Below the pieces are notes generated by a model. It had not been told where the DNA came from. It was given only the letters and a program-made list of their open reading frames with translations, and searched no databases. From positions 1 to 40,098 of the forward strand of contig JAYMGJ010000162.1 of the NCBI GenBank assembly GCA_037178675.1: a stretch of DNA of 40,098 nt, written 5' to 3'. Both the position numbers and the translations under genes were made by a program. Numbering within the stretch: the first letter of the stretch is position 1; each line of letters begins with the position of its first letter. Positions 23,346 to 33,937 of this stretch are shown here, piece by piece. The DNA comes from Scleroderma bovista. Its lineage: Eukaryota; Basidiomycota; Agaricomycetes; Boletales; Sclerodermataceae.

Positions 23346-24878
23346 AGCTAGTTCTGTTCATTTCTTTTTCTCTTGCCCACTGCCACACTTCTTCATCCTT
23401 ACTTGGGTCACACGCTGCTGGACCAGCTGTTGTCCTTTCGTACAGGTGTTGTCCGTTTGTATCACACCTAGCCTGTATCCTATGATAATGACGACATTTC
23501 ATGATATTAAGATATTTCCCTTTCATGGCTACATACCATCCGAGTACAAATCGCTGGTCTAGAGAAAGACCTTCAACAAGGTTATCACCAGCTGGTTCCG
23601 TTATCATTTTGCAAGACAAGTATGTGACTCCGTTGTTCGCTTACGGGGCCACCATCGCATCAGCGACGAAATTAAAGAACACACAGTATTGCCCGCAACC
23701 TACTTACCATTCCGAGGGAAGCTGACGCCTTCCATAATAGACTAACCTGCAATGCAAGGCACATTCCTTGATGGAAAGTGAAATATTCGCCGTCTGCCCT
23801 GAGATAATTAAATGAGCATCCCACTTCAATCAAAAGTGCGCGACTGCACACAAGTGATTGTGGATCCACGATCCAAAATAATTATAAAGCCGATTAACAA
23901 TTGAATATTTCCTAAGTAAGCACAAACCCCATTGTGAATTGCCTCCCCCGGCTGCCGAAGAAACACCATCAGATGGGAAGATTGCTCTGGGCTTCGGATA
24001 CTATTTCAGCCGGTCAATGTGGAACTGCGAAGTCGGCGCGGCGGTGTAATAATCTCCGAGGGTTTCTCGGGAGTCCCCACAAAAGTGACCAAACTTATGT
24101 TGGGCTGGAAATAGATCTGAGCCGAGCTTGGCGCGATCCTGGGACATAGCATATCTGTATTTGACATACACATGTTCTCTTCCTAGGAATGATTAGCTGG
24201 AGATCAATCCAATAACCCACACAGCATCACATTTTTATACTAGTCCTGAGAAAATCAACATTTTTGGTTTTATTCGGATGACCAGAATGAGTATGTATGA
24301 TGGTAATAGTAACATTGTCCGATAACAAAAGCGCTGGGATATCGGACTATGATACGACCAATGATAAGGAATAGATGAACGCCTAGACTCACTTGACATG
24401 AGTGACAGGGTACTTACCTAATGTGAAGGTAAATAGTTCCTCTAGGCAGTGGACAGATCCATCGCTGCTGACAGCACCTAAGGCACCACTCATACATAGC
24501 CAGTATTATAGAGACAAATGGCCAGGGTGAGATAAAGTGAGATAGCAGGCCTATGTGGGAAAGTTCGTACCTTTCCAGCAAGCTGTACACAACTCATTGA
24601 GGGGGAACTCTACTCAGTGGTTTAATTTAGTCCTCAGGTGGTCTATTTCATGTCTTGCCGCTTAGAATTGCAATGCTTGTATATCTCGTCTTATGAGTCA
24701 TAAAAACAGTGAAAGAGGAGTGGTACAACACGCAACTTGATATCATGGGCATAACACCTAGGACCCAAGGTATTAGATCTTAGTTGGCACAGTAATTCCC
24801 CAGAAGTACTTCGCTTTACCGTATCAACTAATTGCTTGGTATGGATGTCCAAATTACCTGAGCGCAAGCGTCCCAAAC
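23346..24878. other. Convergent intergenic region, about 1.5 kb
   Basis: This is the largest gene-poor stretch in the window, between the 3' ends of P450 B (+) and the RNase H2 gene (-). All frames are short and lack motifs, and the sequence is fairly AT-rich. No tRNA, transposon end or terminal repeat was recognised. Confidence 0.5.
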
Positions 24879-26078
24879 TCACAACGTTCCCACACTGTGC
24901 AGACACAGATCTCTTGCAACAACATTGCGCCCTTTGTCTCTTTCTTTACCACTCCCAAAGCTGTTGAGGAGAGGTTCTTGTTCGTCGACCCTGGTAGGCT
25001 TTGGATGATTGACCGATGGGGATGGAAGGCCGTCTTACGTACCATTTCACAGGATGTGCTGACTTGTCTAGCACGACTTTCACTGTTGTCCACGAAAATC
25101 GTACCAATGAAGGAAACCCAAAAGTGCGTTCCAAGGAATTGACGATCCACTCTTTTGTCTTTGGATCTAAGATAATATATAAGTAAACGAACCCCCAACA
25201 CGCATAACCATCGACTGACCTGATGGATAACCACTTCCGAGATCGTTGCTGAATGCAAGGTCTTTGGCATCGGTGTTCTGGAGTTCTTCAAACGTCCACC
25301 CTTCGATGCATGCGTCGCGAGTGACTTTCGCGGCCACGCTGGCCGCACCGACGATTTTAAATTTTGAATCTGCTTTTGTGGTTACCGTGAAGTTAATGCC
25401 TGGAAACAACGATGACAGGTAGGCCTCGTAGGTTGTAGTCTTCCCTAGTGCATCGACGTACACCTGAGTAAAGCAGTGGCTTTAGCGAGAACGGGGCAAA
25501 TGCTGCACATAAAAACACACCTCCGATAACTGTATTCCACGTTGAAGTACTTCACGGATGAGTGAAATGGTCGCGTCTTGCGATTGTTTGTTCAAGTTCG
25601 TCGGTGGGACTTTCAACATCCCTCTCGATATTGCCTGTGGACTATAGTAGACGGGCGGTTAACTTTCGATTTAGGAGAACGCGGACAAACGCACCTGATG
25701 ACATGGACCGACCACCCAAGATTTGCAGCATCGGAATTGAGCACCCCTAGTAGCTCAGTCCTTTTCTCAGGTGTCAACGTCTTGGAATCTATGGAATATG
25801 GCAAGTTCCAAGGATAGATCCAAGGTGATATTCCCGGACGCACCCGCAAAACCAAGTTGTTCCAGTTCAGATTTCCAGGCTACCGGGCAGTATGCTACAC
25901 CGTACACAAGGGGCCCGAGGACAGGCCCCCTTCCAGCTTCGTCAACGCCAAGGATGTATGGGCCAGGAGCAGTAGGCATTGGTGCATGATACATGTATGA
26001 TTCCGTCAGCGGTGTGCTTGGACCTGGTGCTGATGGAATCACCGTGGTGGCCGCACGAGATCGGGATTTGGAGTTCAT
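24879..26078 (-). CDS. RNH201: Ribonuclease H2 catalytic subunit A
   Basis: Six exons, 26078-25844, 25788-25695, 25641-25521, 25463-25220, 25166-25043 and 24990-24879, encode 309 aa. The hallmarks are [53 protein letters not shown] and [13 protein letters not shown]. By family alignment the metal-binding residues are D46, E47, D154 and D182, all present. The enzyme removes single ribonucleotides from DNA and degrades RNA/DNA hybrids in the nucleus, as a trimer with the B and C subunits. The last exon ends [12 protein letters not shown]. Reading through the final intron instead gives an open but family-unlike tail, so splicing at 25042-24991 is preferred. Residues 1-40 are a Ser/Pro-rich extension. 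Confidence 0.93.
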
Positions 26079-26552
26079 GTGTAGCCTTCAAGTTCCGTAG
26101 TCAACTGTACCTAAATTGACGCGACGCGTTGTTTTCTAGTGTTTATGTTGACTTGTTGGCCGTCACAAAATGTCACAGAAAGTAACGCATCGTCACACCT
26201 TGCCATTTTTGAAGTCCGTACTTGTTTTTTTTTCTATCTCAACGAAAAGTAGATCGATGTTTGATAGCATTTCAGAATGCATTTTGCGTGAAATGTAGCC
26301 AGAAAGAATTTTTTTGTTAGAGGAAAAGTAGTGAATTTCAGAAACCGGCCAACTATGGGGTGGCATTGAAGATCCTTGATAAGCGATACTATTATTATCC
26401 CCTCCCCACCCTTATGGACATATGCTCTAGGGACCGCAGTGTGATGGATATGAGCACCTCCATTATCCCAAGACTTTATTGTAAACGCAACACAACACGG
26501 TGGTGATATCCTTGTCCTGCATCTCTTACCATACAGGCACGATGACGGTGCT
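26079..26552. other. Intergenic, about 0.5 kb
   Basis: This separates the RNase H2 gene from the Gln-rich gene (both minus). It contains poly-T runs around 26225 and 26310. No gene is seen. Confidence 0.5.
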
Positions 26553-27685
26553 TTAGCTTAGGGGGCTTGGCCAGTCAGGGAGTCCAGCTATTGCAGCATT
26601 ACATGCCTCACGAACCCGCCGCTTGCTTCCAGGGTCACTTGACTGCCTGTAACCGTTGAACACTTCCTGAAGTTGGAAGGTGCATGCAGTAATGGTATCT
26701 GAAGTAGTTAAGCTACAACGGCATATCCATGATAATGATGTGGCCCACTTACCACCATTCGACTCCGCTACTTTCATTGCCTTGTACCAGTCAGTGAATT
26801 CATGACGTATCTATGAAGACATGGGTCGTACCTGTCGCCAGCCCTCTAATAACTGATCGTTGTATCCCTGGCCAAATAGAAACGGAGTACGGTCACCACC
26901 GTACTGCTGCAGTGTACGCTCAGCATGCTGCTTGCGATCAGTCCAGGCATCTCTTAGAGCATCACAGGCATTGATCAGTTGCTTCCACGCGTACGGATCC
27001 CAACGCTCGATCTCAGCTTTGTTCGAGCGGAGAAAGTCGCGCGGATGTTGCTTGGCATATGTTCCACCAGACGCAGCTGCGCCTTGGATCTGGGGATAAC
27101 TGGGTGACGTGGACCGTTGTGCATATGGGTCGAATTCGGACAGATAGCTTGGGTTAGGCTGCTGCGGATAGCCTTCGCTGGCATATTGCTGACCGTTGCC
27201 AGGGTGCCCAGTCTGCAGAGCGTATTGTTGCAGCTGCTGTCCGAATGCACTAGTGGGTTGGAACCCGAACCCAGTGGGCTGCGACATTAATTGACTACAC
27301 AAGTGACGCGATGCATAAGAGTCCGAGGAGATGGAAGTAGAGATTATGCGGGAACTCACTTGGGCTGGGAAAAGTTGGAGTACTGTGGGGTATATGACGT
27401 CGAAGCGAACTGGCCCTGATGTTGGATCTGGGGAGGTGCAGAATATCCTCCAAGATATTGCTGCTGCTGCTGCTGCTGATACTGGAATGCCTGTGCTTGA
27501 TGTTGAGCTTGATCCCCATACCCTGTTCCGTAACCTAAGGAGAACTGTGGAGGAGGCGACTGGGACGACGATGACGCAGACATGTCAGGAAAACGGGTGT
27601 AAGGATTGGAAGGATGGCTGAGGAATGGGTTGTTGGAAAGTTCGACTGGCTTGGACCTCTGCGAGGCATAATCGTTGGAGTACAT
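26553..27685 (-). CDS. Gln-rich uncharacterised protein
   Basis: Exons 27685-27360, 27294-26832, 26810-26753 and 26698-26553 give 330 aa. The N-terminal ~180 residues are low-complexity (Gln, Ser, Pro, Tyr), including a poly-Gln run encoded by CAG repeats near 27460-27480. The C-terminal ~150 residues form a conserved-looking helical domain: DPYAWKQLINACDALRDAW, RTPFLFGQGYNDQLLEGW, HEFTDWYKAMKVAESN and SKRRVREACNAAIAGLPDW. I do not recognise a named family. The Q/Y-rich region suggests a condensate-prone or transcription/RNA-related role (inference). Exons 2 and 3 are separated by only 21 nt, which include an in-frame stop if unspliced. Confidence 0.7.
26811..26831 (-). other. Apparent 21-nt intron or insertion
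   Basis: On the minus strand it starts GTACGACC and ends TTCATAG. Its 21 bases are in phase 0 and carry a TAG. Removal joins GWRQ to IRHEFTDWY. It is far below the usual fungal intron minimum and below the 32-nt intron elsewhere in this window. Confidence 0.55.
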
Positions 27686-28013
27686 GGTATAGATTGAGCC
27701 TACTGTTGATGAGGAATCGATTGCTGAGGGAGATTGGCTTCGTAGGTCACTGTTAGTGGGTGTCGAGGACTGCGGAATGGAGGTGTTGGAGGTGTCTAGG
27801 AGTACAGCCTTTACAGGTAATTCAGGGGAAGGAGAACGTTGTTACCACGCTCCTCAGCAACGCTTTAGGGGAATATCATCGAGGCAACCGACGAATGACT
27901 AGCCTTTGAGTCCATTTATCATCATAGGTAGAGAACTAATACTATATAAACCACCATATCGATTCCAGACAGTCCGAAGAGGAACATAGGACGGTCAGAG
28001 ACGTGAATAACGA
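27686..28013. other. Intergenic, about 0.3 kb
   Basis: This is the 5' flank of the Gln-rich gene and the 3' flank of the WD40 gene. Nothing recognised. Confidence 0.5.
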
Positions 28014-29455
28014 TCACTGGTCACCATCTGTCTCTATCGTAAACACGCAACAATCCCCCTCATCCCCAGCGCTGACAATGACAGACCCTTCCAATCCGAT
28101 GGACGCGCCGAGGACCGCGCCACGGTGTCCTTTGTGCTCCGACAACAGCTTGCCAGTTCTGGCGTCCCATGTTTTGAGTGTTCTATCTGCCGAAGCTGTG
28201 GTAACAAGATGGCTCCTCGGTGCTGCATGCGACAATACAGCAGTGATCGCCTGCCACCACGTCAGTCTGCAGCAACCCAGCCTTAGATGTGCGGTGCTCA
28301 CGTCCTCATGTGCCAGTGTTGCACGCTTGCGCATCGTGTTAAGATCCCAAATGTGCGCCTGTCCATCCGTGCCGGCGCTCACGACGGCAGCCCCTCCAGG
28401 CAGCTCGACAAAGCCTATCGCCTCGACGCTTTCGTCTTCCGCATGCCCAGCAAGTGCACCAATGACGTCACCTTTGCTAAGACTCACGATGCGGATGCCG
28501 CCTGATTCTCCACCAACTACCGCCAATGTCGACGAAGGGTTAACCCCCACAGAGGTTATTCCACCTAAATCAAAGCGGGTATTACTAGGACCAAGCTTGA
28601 AGACTGGTGATGGAGACCTCGGGTCCCAGAATATGAGGAACCCGTCTGCACATGCGGTTATAATCCGCTTGCCTGAGGCAATGCCTGAGCAGCGCATACA
28701 ATTGGCTCAGGGGAGTCAACCTACCATCTGGAGTAAATTCACCACACTGGACAGCCCCAGTGTGGCCCGAAAGCACCTGCATGGTGGTTCCCGACGGCAC
28801 TGTGATCCAATGTCAGATTGATCACGAACGAGAGGGGTGACTCTACATTGCCATAGCCATACAGTGGAATCGTTCGATCCAGCCAGTAGGACGGTTCCCT
28901 TGGGATGCCACCTTAGCCACTTCGGAGGACACCGTGAGTGGGGATGAGACAGTAGGTTTTAAAGGGGCTCACCATGACTTCGTCTGGTCCCTGAAGTTCA
29001 GTCAAAAACTCCCAATGCCTGTAGTCTTCCTTCCCATGCCGCCGCCATATCCTAACCTTGCCGTCCATACCCCCCGTAGCGACCATCTCCCCATCGGAGC
29101 TGAACGCCGTGCTGGTCACGCTGTCTGAATGGCCTGTAAGCTTCACGATCGTTTCGCCATCTGTGATGTCCCAGATGTACCCGAGATCGTCTTCGCCTCC
29201 GGATACCGCGAGGGGTTGGGTGGGGTGACATGAGACTGCGAAGACCGACTTGCCGTGTCCGCGGAAGCCACTGACCAAGTTCTCGCTCGTTTCATGCGAT
29301 CCGAGGTCTCCCAAATCGTCCTTTTGCGCTTCTCCGTCGTCGTCCTCTTCCATGGGTATGTCTCCGTTATCTGGAACTTCGGCGAGGATATCATTTGGGT
29401 CGATGAAGTCGGTGTCCTCGCCTTCTTGTTCTGTGATCATTTCCTCTGTCGCCAT
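28014..29455 (-). CDS. SQT1: Sqt1/AAMP-type WD40 ribosome-assembly chaperone
   Basis: Exons 29455-28973, 28919-28847, 28799-28725, 28684-28302 and 28250-28014 encode 416 aa. An acidic N-terminus (about 1-50, Asp/Glu-rich) precedes seven or so WD40 blades: FRGHGKSVFAVSCHP, LGYIWDITDGE, LTGHSDSVTSTAFSSDG, GKVRIWRR, WLRWHPKGTVLLAGSND, LSGHTGAVQCGEFTPDG, ACADGFLIFWDPR, AGTDGQAHIWDLNT and ASADRTLKTWDARTGK. This arrangement fits AAMP/Sqt1, which in yeast captures nascent Rpl10 and loads it on the 60S subunit in the cytoplasm. Short WD40 proteins can be mis-assigned, but the acidic leader and length agree. All introns are canonical, 40-53 nt. Confidence 0.85.
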
Positions 29456-29767
29456 ACTATGAATGAGTTTGGAGTGAATGGGTTATTTCTTGTCCGTGCC
29501 TACGACTTTTTATGTGAGGGTGATTGATAAGATTACTCACAGTCCCCGTCACTAGAACTAAGAAATTTCCATCTAGCTTGTCAATCATTTATAAGCAAGA
29601 CGCTCGATATCCACGCCGACAGACATCCACATTGACAATCAAGCTATTGCAGTGACATTGAGTGCAAGTTCCAACTGTCTGTAATCGTGTCTTTGGAGAG
29701 CCGCTGACTAAGCCACACTCTTAAAACTTGCTCCACGTCAGACACCAGCTTGAAGACACTCATTGTC
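29456..29767. other. Divergent intergenic region, 312 bp
   Basis: This short bidirectional promoter region lies between the WD40 gene (-) and the disulfide isomerase gene (+). No TATA box or named motif was recognised with confidence. Confidence 0.5.
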
Positions 29768-31465
29768 ATGCGGCTTTCTCTCTCCTTATTCGTAGCCAGC
29801 GTATTGGCCAGTGTGACCGCCTCCAATGTCCTCGATCTTGGACCGGACAACTTCGACGGCGTCATTGGCAAGGGAAAACCTGGTCTTGTTGAATTGTGAG
29901 TATTCGGAACGGGATCCATGTGAATGCACTAGTAATCGTGTTGGTACTTTTAGCTTTGCGCCGTGGTGGTATGTTGTGTCTTATGAACCCTTTTCTCACC
30001 TGACCGCATTGTCCGACAGTGGCCATTGCAAGGTATGCACTCCGGTCCGAACCAGCGGTTTGCGATGTCTTTTGTAACTTACGCGTCAGAACCTCGCGCC
30101 AACGTACGAGCAACTCGCAGATGCATTTTCACATGCGAAAGACAAGGTCATCATTGCTAAAGTTGATGCTGATGGTCCTGGCCGGCCGCTTGGGCAGAAG
30201 TACGATGTAACAGGATATCCAAGTAAGTCCATCCATGTATTTGGACACGTGTTGATTGGCTGACTGATGCGTCCTCAGCTATCAAGTGGTTTGACGGGCA
30301 GGGAAATCATGAAGCTTACGAAGGTGGCCGGGATCTCGATGCATTGACTTCCTTGTGCGGAATTCAAGATAACGCCATACATCACTGGCTAACCGCTAAT
30401 GTTTAGTGTGTCCCAAAAAACTGGCGTCAAGTCAAACATTAAGCCTCCTGCACCCCCAGCAACTTTGATACTAGATGCACACACGTTTGACGAAGTCGCG
30501 TTGGTGGGTCTTTGACCGTGTTAACTAGGGTGTACCTCTGACAGGCAATCTTAGGATGATACGAAAGATGTTCTTGTGACCTTTACTGTGCGCCGACTCC
30601 CGTGTGTCTCGACCATTCGTATGGCATGCTCACTTTTTACTAGGCACCTTGGTGTGGACACTGCAAAAGCCTGAAGCCGATTTACGAACAAGGTCGGTTA
30701 TTGTTCCTCAAAACGACCTTCTGCTAAAGTATGCTCTAGTTGCCAAGGCCTTTGAGCCAGAAAGCAATGTAGGTTGTGTGACTGTGTTCAAAGAAAATAC
30801 CATACATTTATATGGGCCAGTGCATCGTCGCCAATATCGATGCCGATGCCGCCATGAACAGGGAGCTTGCTGGCCAGTACGGTGTTGCATCGTATCCCAC
30901 CATCAAGTTCTTCCCTCGCGGTGGTAAGGAGGTGGAAAACTACGAGGGGCCTCGCAGTGAAGAGGCCTTTGTTAGCTTCCTCAATGAGAAGTGTGGGACG
31001 TACAGAGCTGTTGGGGGTGGACTTAACGACAAGGTGCTTGTTATCCGGTGTGTGTGTGTTGGACGTCCTAATCTTTTATTTTACAGGCTGGTCGCCAGGC
31101 TGATTTGGACGTGCTTGCGCAGAGATTCTTGGCAGCAACCGGTAAAGCAAGAGAGATAATACGCAAAGAGGCTGTGGCGTTGGCTCAGAGTGTTGCATCG
31201 AAGCACTACATCCGTGTGATGGAAAGGATTGTCAAGGACAGCGACGCCTACATCGCGAAGGAGTCCAAGCGGTGAGTGACGCGTGTGGGTCCAAGTAGGC
31301 GCTTCTGATGTTGTGGTTAGTCTTGCCTCCATTCTGAGCAAGCGCACGCTGGCTCCGTCCAAGTTGGATGAGATGAAGGTGAAGGCCAACATCCTGAACG
31401 CGTTCGGGTCCGAGGAGGCGGGGAATGCGGAGAGCGCGTTTGGAAGAGCTGATGCTGAGCTTTGA
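29768..31465 (+). CDS. ERp38-type protein disulfide isomerase
   Basis: Twelve exons: 29768-29895, 29954-29968, 30020-30032, 30090-30222, 30279-30354, 30407-30503, 30555-30587, 30644-30692, 30740-30768, 30821-31033, 31087-31271 and 31321-31465. They encode 371 aa. A signal peptide (MRLSLSLFVASVLASVTA) leads into thioredoxin domain 1 with APWCGHCK, then domain 2 with APWCGHCKSLKP, each followed by its cis-Pro motif (GYPT, SYPT). A C-terminal all-helical ERp29-like domain runs from about 280 to the end. It oxidises and isomerises disulfides in the ER lumen, like the fungal ERp38/TigA group. The C-terminus is ADAEL, not KDEL or HDEL. The first CGHC site is assembled from two microexons. Confidence 0.92.
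29954..29968 (+). other. 15-nt microexon (disulfide isomerase exon 2)
   Basis: CTTTGCGCCGTGGTG lies between ...TTTTAG and GTATGT. It encodes the FAPW part of the active site and two bases of the first Cys codon. It is followed by a 51-nt intron. Confidence 0.85.
30020..30032 (+). other. 13-nt microexon (disulfide isomerase exon 3)
   Basis: TGGCCATTGCAAG lies between ...CGACAG and GTATGC. It supplies the last base of the first Cys codon and then G-H-C-K, so the CxxC motif is split across an intron inside the Cys codon. Confidence 0.85.
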
Positions 31466-31762
31466 TAAACGTGATTGCGATGCGATATCTATTCTAGGTC
31501 TGCGGCACCACTCGCAATAGCCATACTACAAGGACAATACTATGTTTTCTGCGCATGATCCACCCGTTCACAATCATGGTTTCTTTAACACGTTGCAGGC
31601 ACAGTCCGTGGTTTAGAAGCCGAGTCCCCAAACACGCCGTCTGATAAATGGCCTTGAGGACAGGTCAGCTGCCGATAATCAGGGAAACGCCCTTCCGTGC
31701 ATTCGCATCCATCCGTGCCACCGTGCTCTTATACCATCGCGCGTCCGCTCGTCTGCCCTACC

Positions 31763-32827
31763 ATGGATGCCTCAGATATCGACGAATCATTCGTCCCCGG
31801 GCCCCCCTCCGACTCCGACACCGAGTTTTCACCTGCACCCCTTCCGGTCGCAGTGAGAGGCAGACCGGAGATGAGTCTCGACGTTCCCCGGCCACTTCGT
31901 GCCGTGCGATACTCATCTCACAAGCGGCGGTGGATGCAAACGTCCAACTGTGCGAACGGCATCCGAGAGCCCATGCCCTCCTGGATGCGACTCGCGTCAT
32001 GGAACGTCGATTTCGCCGCAAAAAATCCCAAAAAGCGACTCGTCGCTGCACTCGCGTATATCCAGCGAGAGGTGTTCGGGTGCAGGATGCCCAGTGAACG
32101 CCCCGATCCCTGCTGCATCCTGCTGCAGGAGGTCTCCATCTCTGCGTTCACGATGATCCTCACGAACGAATGGGTGCAACGATACTTTGTCGTCGTGCCA
32201 TCGTCTACAGATAAATGGCCATACAGTGCAACATATGGAACCGTCACGCTGGTGTCACGCACGGTCCCAGTGTCTAATGCGTTCACGATCGACTTCGGCA
32301 ACTCTCAGATGCGCAGAAACGCCCTTTTCGTGGACGTCAAATTGTGTGTCCCCGTGTCCCCGCACATGCCCCAGCTGTCCGATGGGATCGTGACCGTGCG
32401 CATCGCAAATACTCACTTGGAGTCTCTTCCAGCGGGGGAGCAGGCTCGACCCCTCCAAATGAGGCTTATCGCTGAGTCCCTGCAGGAGTATGACCTTCGT
32501 GGAGGGGTTGTTGCTGGGGACATGAACGCGATTGGGCCATCAGACATGACGCTTCCAGAGGAGTGTGGGCTGATAGATGCGTGGCCAAATGGCGACGAGG
32601 ACGAGGCAGGGCTCACTTGGGGATACCAGCCCCGCAACCAATTTCCCCCAGGGAGGTTGGACAAGGTTCTATTTACCACGCGAGGGGGATTTGAGGTCGA
32701 GGTCCCAGAGAGATTTGGGGTCGGGGGAAGGACGGAGAGCGGCGAGTGGATCAGCGACCACTTTGGACTCAAGACCACCATGTATGTGCAGGGGCAGGGA
32801 GATGGCATGGAAGTCTACACTGCATGA
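31763..32827 (+). CDS. TDP2-like endonuclease/exonuclease/phosphatase family protein
   Basis: A single uninterrupted frame gives 354 aa; an upstream in-frame Met at 31697 would add 22 residues. The EEP fold motifs appear in order: MRLASWNVDF (Asn metal site), CILLQEVS (Glu), ANTHLES, VAGDMNAIG (Asp/Asn), and SGEWISDHFGLKTT (Asp-His). The spacing and the GRLDKVLF strand resemble tyrosyl-DNA phosphodiesterase 2, which frees 5' ends from trapped topoisomerase II. Other EEP members such as CCR4-like deadenylases remain possible. It is the only sizeable gene here without introns. The first ~60 residues are acidic and Pro-rich, probably disordered. Confidence 0.8.
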   Translation: MDASDIDESFVPGPPSDSDTEFSPAPLPVAVRGRPEMSLDVPRPLRAVRYSSHKRRWMQTSNCANGIREPMPSWMRLASWNVDFAAKNPKKRLVAALAYIQREVFGCRMPSERPDPCCILLQEVSISAFTMILTNEWVQRYFVVVPSSTDKWPYSATYGTVTLVSRTVPVSNAFTIDFGNSQMRRNALFVDVKLCVPVSPHMPQLSDGIVTVRIANTHLESLPAGEQARPLQMRLIAESLQEYDLRGGVVAGDMNAIGPSDMTLPEECGLIDAWPNGDEDEAGLTWGYQPRNQFPPGRLDKVLFTTRGGFEVEVPERFGVGGRTESGEWISDHFGLKTTMYVQGQGDGMEVYTA

Positions 32828-32941
32828 TCATGTCGCGTTCGGTGATGTAATCAATTAGGGCGGAGACATAAATTGAAAACCAACTCCAACCCGTTGGGAA
32901 TTTTCCTCCTCACCTCCTCTGTCTTAGACCCCCCTCTATCA

Positions 32942-33937
32942 ATGAAGTCCGTCCTCGCTGCTGTCGCCCTTTTTGTGGCTGGTGCACTCGCCCAGCTTAC
33001 CATCAACACTCCGTAAGTCGTCTCGTGCATGTGGAGCTGCCACCTCCTCATGGTGTCGCACCAAGTGCAAATGTCGTGCAGTGTCAACCCACCCTTCTCT
33101 CCTGGGCTGGAGGAACAGGTCAGTGTCGCGTGTCTCTCCCATTCCCTGCGAATTAACAACGAACCTAGGCCCGTACTTCTTGGTATGTTGCCATGTCTGT
33201 CTTCTGTCTTAGCGCGACTTAAATGACCTATGTTCTCCATCTCTAGAGGTGCGTTTGAACTTATCGCAGCCTTCTTCAACCCTTTAATCGCGTCTCCGAA
33301 CAGCGTCCTGCCAGGTGCCAACCCAACCGGTGCTGCCCTCGCGAATCTTGGGCAACAGAACGGTACTTCTTTGACATGGACTTGCAACTTTCCCAGTGGT
33401 GAGTTATCTCACGCCGTCACGCGAAACCCCCCTGAATGCTCTTCGTCCAGGCTCCTCTCTCGGTCTCACTCTCCGTGACAGCACTGGTGCGGTAGCACAG
33501 TCCGCCCCTTTCACAGTTAACCCAGGAAGTAAGACTCCGGCTCGTCCCGTTTTCGTGATCCCAAATTAACCACATGCGCAGCTTCCAATTCTTGCTTGAA
33601 CTCTACTTCCGGTAAATAGGCTCTACTGATCAACCGGGAACCTTGCTCAATTGTTTGTTAGTCATCCCTGGTGCTACTTCTACGCCCAGTTCCGGATCGA
33701 CGACAGGTGCATCGTCGGCCTCTACCACCTCGCCTGCCAGTTCCGCCTCGAAAGCTTCGAGGTCAGTGTGATTCTGGACTTTGACTGCGGACGATGACGT
33801 CATCTCACATGTTTTGCAGTTCAACCAGTTCAGGCGCCGCTTCAACTGCTACACACACCTCTGCAGCGATGGTTAATGCTGCTAGCTTTGGTGTGGCCGG
33901 TGCCATTGGCGCTGCAGTTGCTGCCCTGTTCGTTTGA
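32942..33937 (+). CDS. GPI-anchored Ser/Thr-rich cell-wall protein, copy 1
   Basis: Nine exons: 32942-33012, 33066-33118, 33169-33182, 33247-33248, 33304-33398, 33451-33528, 33582-33611, 33662-33761 and 33820-33937. They encode 186 aa. A signal peptide (cleavage near GALA/Q, about residue 17) is followed by a small beta-sandwich domain: NTPANVVQCQPTLLSWAGGTG, PYFLSVLPGANP, NGTSLTWTCNF, and LRDSTGAVAQSAPFTVNPG. A Ser/Thr-rich stalk (about 120-160) and a C-terminal hydrophobic GPI signal (SFGVAGAIGAAVAALFV) end it. Such proteins are attached to the membrane or wall glucan in basidiomycetes. Exon 3 is 14 nt and exon 4 appears to be 2 nt, needed to keep the frame. Copy 2 has the same exon sizes. 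Confidence 0.82.
33247..33248 (+). other. 2-nt exon (AG), GPI protein copy 1
   Basis: This sits between the acceptor CTCTAG and the donor GTGCGT. Together with the next exon's first base it encodes Ser in PYFLSVLPG. Omitting it shifts the frame. The equivalent position in copy 2 is AA at 35690-35691. Confidence 0.65.

Noticed and set aside
23346..24878. Transposon or RNA gene in the largest gene-poor stretch
   Set aside because: I found no terminal repeats, reverse transcriptase or transposase motifs, or tRNA-like folds by eye.
25000..25042. RNase H2 tail read through the last intron (ending QLWEW)
   Set aside because: The spliced version ends [11 protein letters not shown], matching the family's C-terminus, and its splice sites are canonical.
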